Positions 1 to 5,290 of a stretch of 6,858 nt of DNA are shown piece by piece. Source of the stretch: Candidatus Woesebacteria bacterium UBA5073 (GTDB lineage Bacteria > Patescibacteriota > Microgenomatia > UBA8517); assembly GCA_002415845.1 (NCBI GenBank), contig DIAR01000033.1, positions 1 through 6,858 on the forward strand, written 5' to 3'. The position numbers and the translations under genes were made by a program. The notes beneath the pieces are model-generated. The model ran no database searches. It was not told where the DNA came from and worked only from the letters and a program-made list of their open reading frames with translations. Position 1 is the stretch's first letter. Each line of letters opens with the position of its first letter.

Positions 1-1832
1 GGTGTACCCTGGGCGATTATTTTTCCGCCATGATCTCCCGCTCCCGGCCCGAAATCAAAGATATAATCGGCACTCTTCATCATCGCTTTATCGTGTTCAA
101 CGACGATAACGGTGTTGCCCAAATCACGCAGTTTCTTTAAGGTGTTAATCAGTTTATCGTCATCTTTGGGATGAAGACCGATGGTCGGCTCATCCAAAAC
201 ATACAAAACACCGGTTAGGCCGGAACCGATCTGTGAAGCCAATCTTATCCGTTGGGCTTCCCCGCCGGACAGGGAACCGGCCGCTCTTTCCAGGGTTATA
301 TATTCCAAGCCGACGGAAATAAGAAAGGATAATCTTTCCTTAATTTCCCTAACGATGGTTTGCGCAATTTCCTTTTCCTTATCGTTTAATACCAGATTGT
401 GAGTATATAAATCATTTATCCAATCAAGCGTTTTGGTTATGGAAAAGCGGCACAGTTCGGAAATGGAGAGATTGTTAACGGTAATGGCCAAGGCTTCTTT
501 TTTCAATCTGTCGCCGCGACAATCGGGGCAAACGTATTCCCGCATGTATTTTTCAATTTCGGCCCGAACAAAATCGGAATCGGTTTGTTTGTATCTTTTT
601 TCGAGTTCATTAACGATACCGGAAAAGTTATCCCAGATATAAGTTAATTTGCCGAAGCGGTTGGTTCCCTCGACTTTATATTCTTTATTGCCGGTTCCGT
701 ATAAAAGAAGATCCCTTTCGTTTTGATTAAGGTTTTTAATTGCGGTTCTTGGATCAATACCGTTTTCCGAACATACCTGAAGAATAATTCTTGAGTACCA
801 GGTGTCATGTTCAAACATATTGGAAAAAGGCATAATGCCGCCTTCGGTAATAGTCAGTTCATCGTTAAAAACAAAAACCGGATCAATTTTTAAGATTTTG
901 CCCAAACCGGTACATTTGGGACACGCTCCGTAAGGTGAATTAAAGGAAAAAGTTCTTGGTTCGATTTCGGGTAGCTGAATATTGTCAACGGGACAGGAAA
1001 ACTTTTCCGAAAAGAGATGGTCGGTAAACTTCTTGGGATATTCGGGTATGGTAAAGCCCTCATCCAAAACCTGGGCCATGATGACCAAACCGTCACTTAA
1101 AAGAAGAGCCTGTTCAATTGATTCGGCCAATCTCAGCTTTAAACTGTCGATAAAGGCTGATTTTTTAAGATCGTCTTTGGAGAAAGACAACCGATCGATG
1201 ATCACTTCAATGTTATGTTTGTTGGTTTTAATAAGGGCCAGATATTCGTCGGTATTTTTAATGTAACCGTCAACCCTGACTTGTTTGTAGCCTTTTGACT
1301 TTAAGTTATCGAATAAATTGGAGAACTCGCCTTTTTTACCGGAAACGACAGGCGACATAATCAAATATCTGGCGATTTTTTTATTGTTAACCGTTTCCTT
1401 AAGAAGGGTGATGGTTTTATTAACGATCTGGTCAAGCGATTGATGGGCAATTTCCCGACCGCAAACCGGACAATGAGGATGGCCGATCCTGGCATATAAC
1501 AGTCTTAAATAATCATATATTTCCGTAACCGTTCCGACGGTTGAACGTGGGTTTTTAGAAGTTGTTTTCTGGTCGATGGAGATTGACGGCGACAGGCCTT
1601 CAATACTATCAACATCCGGTTTATCCATAATCCCCAGGAATTGCCGGGCATAAGTAGAAAGGGACTCGACATACCGCCTTTGTCCTTCGGCATAGATGGT
1701 GTCAAAAGCCAAAGATGATTTGCCACTGCCGGAAACACCCGTAAAAACAACCAGTTTGTTTTTGGGTATATCCAGATTAATATTTTTTAAGTTGTGCTGT
1801 CTGGCGCCTCTGACTCTAATAATGTTTTCCAT
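1..1832 (-). CDS. uvrA: UvrA, excinuclease ABC subunit A (3' end beyond window)
   Basis: UvrA is the ABC-type ATPase that finds bulky DNA lesions and loads UvrB in nucleotide excision repair, in the cytoplasm. About 610 N-terminal residues of a usual ~940 are visible. The N-terminus MENIIRVRGARQHNLKNI is the family's standard start, which fixes the ATG at 1830-1832; an in-frame TAA lies a short way upstream. In order: Walker A GVSGSGKS (32-39), the YAEGQRRYVESLS stretch, a CPVC pair (121-124), zinc module 1 around 280-307, ABC signature LSGGEAQRIRLASQ (521-534), Walker B with VLDEPTIGLH (545-554), and H-loop VVEHD (577-581). The reading frame leaves the window in IIAQGT. The missing part should hold the second zinc module and second ATPase half. 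Odd point: zinc module 1 reads CPVD...CPKC rather than CxxC...CxxC. It is divergent from the unknown gene at 1936 and has its own promoter. The cut is the window edge, not a break in the gene. Confidence 0.98.
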   Translation of the reverse strand, partial: MENIIRVRGARQHNLKNINLDIPKNKLVVFTGVSGSGKSSLAFDTIYAEGQRRYVESLSTYARQFLGIMDKPDVDSIEGLSPSISIDQKTTSKNPRSTVGTVTEIYDYLRLLYARIGHPHCPVCGREIAHQSLDQIVNKTITLLKETVNNKKIARYLIMSPVVSGKKGEFSNLFDNLKSKGYKQVRVDGYIKNTDEYLALIKTNKHNIEVIIDRLSFSKDDLKKSAFIDSLKLRLAESIEQALLLSDGLVIMAQVLDEGFTIPEYPKKFTDHLFSEKFSCPVDNIQLPEIEPRTFSFNSPYGACPKCTGLGKILKIDPVFVFNDELTITEGGIMPFSNMFEHDTWYSRIILQVCSENGIDPRTAIKNLNQNERDLLLYGTGNKEYKVEGTNRFGKLTYIWDNFSGIVNELEKRYKQTDSDFVRAEIEKYMREYVCPDCRGDRLKKEALAITVNNLSISELCRFSITKTLDWINDLYTHNLVLNDKEKEIAQTIVREIKERLSFLISVGLEYITLERAAGSLSGGEAQRIRLASQIGSGLTGVLYVLDEPTIGLHPKDDDKLINTLKKLRDLGNTVIVVEHDKAMMKSADYIFDFGPGAGDHGGKIIAQGT

Positions 1833-1841
1833 AACAAAATC

Positions 1842-1859
1842 CCATCGGATTTCCGACGG
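1842..1859 (-). promoter_or_regulatory. Hairpin/palindrome in the uvrA leader
   Basis: On the minus strand CCGTCGG-AAAT-CCGATGG can form a 7-bp stem (one G-U pair) with a 4-nt loop; its core TCGGAAATCCGA is a near-perfect palindrome. It lies just after the predicted uvrA transcription start (about 1861) and ends 9 nt before the ATG, filling most of a ~29-nt leader. It could be an operator, a 5'-end stabilising hairpin, or chance. A short T-rich stretch follows, but it is too weak to call a terminator. The structure is seen in the sequence; any role is inference. Confidence 0.35.
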
Positions 1860-1867
1860 ACAGAAGA

Positions 1868-1876
1868 ATTATAACA
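1868..1876 (-). promoter_or_regulatory. uvrA promoter, extended -10
   Basis: The minus strand reads TGTTATAAT, a perfect TATAAT (1868-1873) preceded by TGn, the extended -10 signature of the main sigma factor. No good -35 hexamer is present at 16-18 nt, which is usual for extended -10 promoters. Initiation is predicted near 1861, about 29 nt before the uvrA ATG. The only Shine-Dalgarno-like sequence is a weak GGGA just inside the leader. uvrA is therefore the one visible start that is not leaderless. Confidence 0.6.
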
Positions 1877-1886
1877 TGATGTTTGA

Positions 1887-1900
1887 CAATCGTGTGTTCT
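1887..1900 (-). promoter_or_regulatory. Candidate LexA (SOS) box, weak
   Basis: The minus strand reads AGAACACACGATTG. Against the Gram-positive LexA/DinR consensus CGAACRNRYGTTYC this matches 11 of 14 positions, with one mismatch in the GAAC-N4-GTTY core. It covers the -35 zone of the uvrA promoter and abuts the -35 of the divergent gene, where a repressor could block both. Against it: no comparable site is visible between uvrB and lexA, where autoregulation would be expected. Confidence 0.25.
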
Positions 1901-1928
1901 TTGACAAAGAATAAATATTTTGTAAAAT
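1901..1928 (+). promoter_or_regulatory. Promoter of the unknown gene at 1936
   Basis: A consensus -35 TTGACA (1901-1906) is followed by a 16-nt spacer and the -10 TAAAAT (1923-1928), preceded by TG. Only 7 nt separate the -10 from the ATG at 1936, so the transcript should begin at or within a base or two of the start codon. The -10 also lies inside a 14-bp palindrome, TATTTT-GT-AAAATA (1916-1929). Confidence 0.65.
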
Positions 1929-1935
1929 ACAAGCC

Positions 1936-2535
1936 ATGTCTCCCGAAAAACCCTTTTATGACAATCTACCTCAATCCGCAATAAAGGAATGGCAGAAATG
2001 CGTACTTCCCAGCAGAACCTTGTTTCTTAAAGTCGATTTAAAAAGAGACGATGGCCTGAAACTGTACGGCTATATGGCTGGCTGGTATAACCATCAGTTG
2101 GGTGAGGATGAATTGCGTATCCCTTTGGTTTTCGATGAGGAAGTAACCAGCAGTTATATCCGAAGCCATAACGTTTCCTGGATGAAAAACCTGGTTAAAG
2201 AAAACCTCAAAATAATCAATGAACCTTTTTCTAAGGAAAACATCGATAAACTGTTAAATATCAATTCTGAATTTTCTCCCAGGGTTGAAACCAAGTGTCA
2301 AAGAGAATATGTCGGTCTTTTCAGAAATCTTTATGTTCTTAAAAGAAATGATATTAATACCCAAGATTATTGGCGTTACAGCTCTTATGAAGGAGAAATA
2401 AGCGATGACATTAACCGACGCGTAATTTCCATGATTGGAGCAGCCAAAGTGTATGAGGGTTCGTTTGGTTGGGAGATTAAACCAACGACCATAATCGGGC
2501 TTAAAAAAGAAATGGCAATCTTAAAAAAGAGTTAA
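1936..2535 (+). CDS. Conserved-context hypothetical protein, 199 residues
   Basis: I do not recognise this protein. It is a soluble-looking, mixed-charge protein without a signal peptide, membrane helix or obvious catalytic motif. It has five Trp (19, 50, 82, 146, 179), only two Cys (22, 121), a Tyr/Trp-rich stretch near 43-51 (LYGYMAGWY), a Lys/Asn-rich middle (about 83-110) and a hydrophobic C-terminal part (VISMIGAAKVY, 163-173). The gene looks real: a strong TTGACA/TAAAAT promoter places transcription at the ATG, the frame is open for 200 codons in a gap exactly filled by it, and its TAA stop overlaps the uvrB stop by 4 nt in a shared hairpin. There is no ribosome binding site, which fits leaderless initiation. 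It is divergent from uvrA and convergent with uvrB, so a part in the DNA-damage response is possible but is inference from position only. Confidence 0.8.
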   Translation: MSPEKPFYDNLPQSAIKEWQKCVLPSRTLFLKVDLKRDDGLKLYGYMAGWYNHQLGEDELRIPLVFDEEVTSSYIRSHNVSWMKNLVKENLKIINEPFSKENIDKLLNINSEFSPRVETKCQREYVGLFRNLYVLKRNDINTQDYWRYSSYEGEISDDINRRVISMIGAAKVYEGSFGWEIKPTTIIGLKKEMAILKKS

Positions 2536-2543
2536 ACTCTTTT
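2525..2543. terminator. Bidirectional terminator between unknown gene and uvrB
   Basis: AAAAGAGT-TAA-ACTCTTTT is a perfect 8-bp inverted repeat with a 3-nt loop; the loop lies within the overlapping stop codons. Read on the minus strand it ends in six T residues, a usable U-tract for uvrB; on the plus strand the tract is four T. The stem is AT-rich and short, so it would be a weak hairpin, but its place at a convergent junction supports the call. Confidence 0.55.
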
Positions 2544-4592
2544 CTCCAAGTCTTTAACTTTATCTCTAATCTCAATCGCCAACTCGAAGTTTAAGTCGGT
2601 GGCCGCCATCTTCATTTCCGTCTTTAAGTTTTTCAGGAGTTTAATCTTTTCTTTCGGGGTTAAGGAATCAATATCGATGTGAGGCAGTCTATAGAAAGTT
2701 TTTTCCTTCTCCCCAATCGTCCACGGCTTTATTTGTTCCTCTTCTTTCTCTACCAGTTTTTCCCTGATCGGTTTATGAATGGAGGTTGGAGTAATTCCCA
2801 TTTCAATATTTTTGGCAATTTGAATCTTTCTTCTTCTCTCAATTTCTTTTAAGGCTCTATCCATCGAGCCGGTAACTTTGTCGGCATACATAATGACCTT
2901 GCCCTCAACGTGTCTGGCGGCCCGTCCCATGGTTTGAATAAGGGTTACATCGGACCGGAGGAAACCTTCCTTATCGGCATCCAGAATGGCCACCAGGGAA
3001 ACTTCCGGCAAATCCAAGCCTTCCCTTAAGAGATTAATGCCGACCAGACAATCATAATTACCCCTTCTTAAGTCATCCAAAATATCCGATCTCTCCAGGG
3101 TTTTGACATCGGAATGAAGATAATGAACTTTTAATCCTTTTTCTGCCAAGTAAGCCGATAAATCTTCGGCCGTTTGTTTGGTTAAGGTGGTAACCAGGGT
3201 TCTTTGGTTTACCTTCGCTCTTTTTTGAATCTCGGCAAAACAATCCATGACCTGATTCTTTAAAGGCCTGATTTCAACCAAGGGGTCTGGAATTCCGGTC
3301 GGTCTTAGAAGTTGTTCAATTAAGCCGTTTTGGGAAATTAATTTTTTGTTTTTGTTTTGATTATATTTATCCTTTGCCTGCGAGAGTTCCCATTCGTTGG
3401 GTGTTGCGGATGTTGCGATGAAATTAGGAATTCTTCTCATAAACTCGTCAAACTTCAAAGGCCGGTTATCCCTAGCCGAGGGAAGCCTGAATCCGTAATT
3501 AATCAAGGTTTCTTTTCTTGACTGGTCACCGGCATACATGCCTCTTATCTGGGGAAAAGTAATATGGCTTTCATCAACAATTGTCAGCCATTTATCCTTG
3601 TAGGGATGATTAAAGTAATCCAATAAGGAATATGGCGCCTCACCTGGTTCTCTTTTATCAAAATAGCGGGAATAGTTTTCAATGCCTTTGACGTAGCCGA
3701 CTTCTTTAATCATTTCCAAATCATAATGAACTTTATTTTTTAATCTTTGGGCTTCCAAACTTTTATTCTCTTTTTTGAGTTCTTTTATTCTTTCTTCCAG
3801 ATCATTTTCAATTTGGCCGAAAACATCTTTATTTTGGGAAACATCGGTAATGAAATGCTTGGCCGGATACAAAACATAATTCTTAAGCGAAGCTTCTATC
3901 GTTTTCCCAGAAACCGGATCGATCGTTGAAATATTCGAGAGCAATTCCCCATCCATTTCGATTCTTAAGCCCAAATCAAGATAGGCGGGGCAGACGTCGA
4001 CAGCGTTACCCCGAACCCTAAAAGAACCCCTGTGGAAGCCGTAATCGTTTCTTTCGTATTGGAGTTCAACCAATCTTTGAATGATTTGTTCACGCTTAAT
4101 CTTCATACCCTTGGCAAATTCAAAGATAAAATGACCGTATTCAACCGGGGAACCGATATTGTAGATGCAGGAAACCGAAGCAATGACAATCGTGTCTTTC
4201 CGGGTTAAGAGGTTGGTGGTGGCTGCCAGTCTTAGTTTATCGATCATTTCGTTAATATCCGAATCTTTTTCGATATAAGTATCGGTTGAAGGAATATAAG
4301 CTTCAGGCTGATAATAATCGTAATAGGAAACAAAAAAAGAAACGGCGTTTTTCGGAAAGAAATCTCTTAACTCTTGATAAAGCTGTGCCGCTAGGGTTTT
4401 ATTGTGGGAAATAATCAGGGTTGGTCTTTGTAATTGCTCGATTACATTGGCCATGGTAAAAGTTTTACCCGATCCGGTCACGCCTAAAAGAACTTGGTAA
4501 TCAAGTCCATTTTCAATACCGGCCACCAGTTTTTCGGTCGCTTGTTTCTGGTCAGCGGTTTGTTTAAAACGAGAAGAAATCTCAAAATTCAT
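2532..4592 (-). CDS. uvrB: UvrB, excinuclease ABC subunit B
   Basis: UvrB is the helicase-fold ATPase that UvrA loads at damage; it verifies the lesion and recruits UvrC for incision. From the chosen start it has 686 residues, slightly longer than the usual 660-675. Motifs in order: Walker A GVTGSGKT (37-44), the DNA-clamping beta-hairpin region YYDYYQPEAYIP (90-101), GIENYSRY (about 303-310), DESH (340-343), SATP (395-398), motif V GINLLREGLDLPEV (518-531), motif VI QTMGRAARH (553-561), and a C-terminal UVR domain (about 650-686, NFELAIEIRDKVKDLE) for UvrC contact. An Asn/Lys-rich insertion of about 14 residues lies between SATP and RPTG. Start choice: the ATG at 4590-4592 gives MNFEISSRFKQT, the usual family N-terminus, and sits 6 nt after a TATAAT. 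The upstream in-frame ATG at 4605-4607 adds MYNND and overlaps the -10, so it is less likely. No Shine-Dalgarno is present for either. Divergent from lexA, suggesting SOS control. Confidence 0.97.
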   Translation of the reverse strand: MNFEISSRFKQTADQKQATEKLVAGIENGLDYQVLLGVTGSGKTFTMANVIEQLQRPTLIISHNKTLAAQLYQELRDFFPKNAVSFFVSYYDYYQPEAYIPSTDTYIEKDSDINEMIDKLRLAATTNLLTRKDTIVIASVSCIYNIGSPVEYGHFIFEFAKGMKIKREQIIQRLVELQYERNDYGFHRGSFRVRGNAVDVCPAYLDLGLRIEMDGELLSNISTIDPVSGKTIEASLKNYVLYPAKHFITDVSQNKDVFGQIENDLEERIKELKKENKSLEAQRLKNKVHYDLEMIKEVGYVKGIENYSRYFDKREPGEAPYSLLDYFNHPYKDKWLTIVDESHITFPQIRGMYAGDQSRKETLINYGFRLPSARDNRPLKFDEFMRRIPNFIATSATPNEWELSQAKDKYNQNKNKKLISQNGLIEQLLRPTGIPDPLVEIRPLKNQVMDCFAEIQKRAKVNQRTLVTTLTKQTAEDLSAYLAEKGLKVHYLHSDVKTLERSDILDDLRRGNYDCLVGINLLREGLDLPEVSLVAILDADKEGFLRSDVTLIQTMGRAARHVEGKVIMYADKVTGSMDRALKEIERRRKIQIAKNIEMGITPTSIHKPIREKLVEKEEEQIKPWTIGEKEKTFYRLPHIDIDSLTPKEKIKLLKNLKTEMKMAATDLNFELAIEIRDKVKDLEKRV

Positions 4593-4598
4593 ATCATT

Positions 4599-4616
4599 AT
4601 TATACATTAAATTATA
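4599..4616 (-). promoter_or_regulatory. uvrB promoter region, two TATAAT boxes
   Basis: The minus strand carries two perfect TATAAT boxes, at 4611-4616 and 4599-4604. The downstream one, preceded by TG, lies 6 nt before the ATG at 4592 and would give a leaderless uvrB message. The upstream one lies only 3 nt before the alternative ATG at 4607. No convincing -35 hexamer is seen for either, so I am unsure which is used; activity may depend on the -10 alone. The region abuts the lexA -35. Confidence 0.5.
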
Positions 4617-4617
4617 G

Positions 4618-4646
4618 TTGACATCTTCGGGTTTTATTAGTATTGT
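4618..4646 (+). promoter_or_regulatory. lexA promoter
   Basis: Consensus -35 TTGACA (4618-4623), a 17-nt spacer and a -10 of TATTGT (4641-4646). Five nt then lead to the lexA ATG at 4652, so the message should start at or next to the A of the ATG. No Shine-Dalgarno is possible. The promoter is back to back with that of uvrB, so a repressor bound here could block both. Confidence 0.65.
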
Positions 4647-4651
4647 GAATT

Positions 4652-5275
4652 ATGGCCTTAGTTATTTACAAAAGACAATCACAAATTCTTGACTTCATTA
4701 AGCAGCATATTCAATCAACCGGTAGTGCTCCAACCTTAAAACAAATTGCCGATTCGATTGGTGTTTCCTCGCTCGCAACCGTTCATGAACATTTGGAATC
4801 TCTGGTTGCCAAAGGTCTTATCAAAAGAAAATCGGGCAAGGTCAGATCGATTGAATTAACCCAAAGCGATGTTGATTTCTCGGCTGACGGCTTAACCGTT
4901 CCGATATTGGGCTTCATTGCCGCCGGTGCACCGATTGAACCATATACCGACCCCAATGCTTCCATGGCCATCCCCTCCCCTTTTGTTACCGGAAAAAAGA
5001 GAGTCTATGTTCTTCAGGTCAAGGGTGAGTCGATGATTGAAGAACAAATCAGAGACGGCGACTTTGTCGTTATCGAACAAACAGAAAATGCCAGAAACGG
5101 TGAAATTGTGGTGGCCCTTCTTGATAACGGCATGGCTACCCTTAAAAGGTTCTTTAAAGAAGCAACCAGAGTCAGATTGGAACCGGCCAATTCCAAAATG
5201 TCACCGATCTTCGTTCGAAACGTCAGAATACAAGGAAAAGTCGTTGGTTTAATCCGCAAGTATCAACCGAATTAA
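4652..5275 (+). CDS. lexA: LexA, SOS-response repressor
   Basis: LexA represses DNA-repair genes and cleaves itself when stimulated by RecA filaments on single-stranded DNA. At 207 residues it matches the family (about 200-205). The N-terminal winged helix-turn-helix spans roughly 1-70: APTLKQIADSIGVSS, then the recognition helix LATVHEHLESLVAKGL (41-56), followed by the wing. The C-terminal S24 peptidase domain (about 82-205) has the cleavage site Ala91-Gly92 in FIAAGAP, the catalytic Ser127 in VKGESM and the catalytic Lys165 in ATLKRF, so it should be cleavable and active. The recognition helix resembles that of Bacillus-type LexA (STVHxHL) more than the E. coli type, suggesting a GAAC-N4-GTTC-like operator, but no such site is clear upstream. 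The ATG follows a -10 by 5 nt, supporting leaderless translation. Divergent from uvrB; its stop overlaps the gpmI stop by 4 nt. Confidence 0.97.
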   Translation: MALVIYKRQSQILDFIKQHIQSTGSAPTLKQIADSIGVSSLATVHEHLESLVAKGLIKRKSGKVRSIELTQSDVDFSADGLTVPILGFIAAGAPIEPYTDPNASMAIPSPFVTGKKRVYVLQVKGESMIEEQIRDGDFVVIEQTENARNGEIVVALLDNGMATLKRFFKEATRVRLEPANSKMSPIFVRNVRIQGKVVGLIRKYQPN

Positions 5276-5290
5276 ACGGTCGGTGTTTTT
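5266..5290 (+). terminator. Putative lexA terminator
   Basis: ACCGA (5266-5270) can pair with TCGGT (5280-5284) over a 9-nt loop holding the lexA stop codon, followed by G and five T (5286-5290). It is shaped like an intrinsic terminator but has only a 5-bp stem. An alternative 4-bp pairing, ACCG with CGGT at 5277-5280, competes. On the minus strand no T-run follows, so gpmI would need another signal. Confidence 0.4.

Noticed and set aside
181..1266. Several plus-strand open frames of 69-94 codons within uvrA
   Set aside because: All are antisense to conserved UvrA motifs (signature, Walker B, zinc module) and have no supporting signals.
1787..1981. Minus-strand open frame spanning the uvrA promoter gap
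   Set aside because: It overlaps the uvrA start in another frame and the unknown gene's start, and reads straight through both promoters.
4593..4651. Canonical E. coli-type SOS box at the lexA promoter
   Set aside because: No CTGT-N8-ACAG or close variant is present on either strand in the gap; only unrelated TTGACA and TATAAT elements are seen.
4783..5259. Antisense and alternative-frame open frames inside lexA
   Set aside because: lexA has an intact catalytic dyad, cleavage site and promoter; the overlapping frames are compositional shadows.
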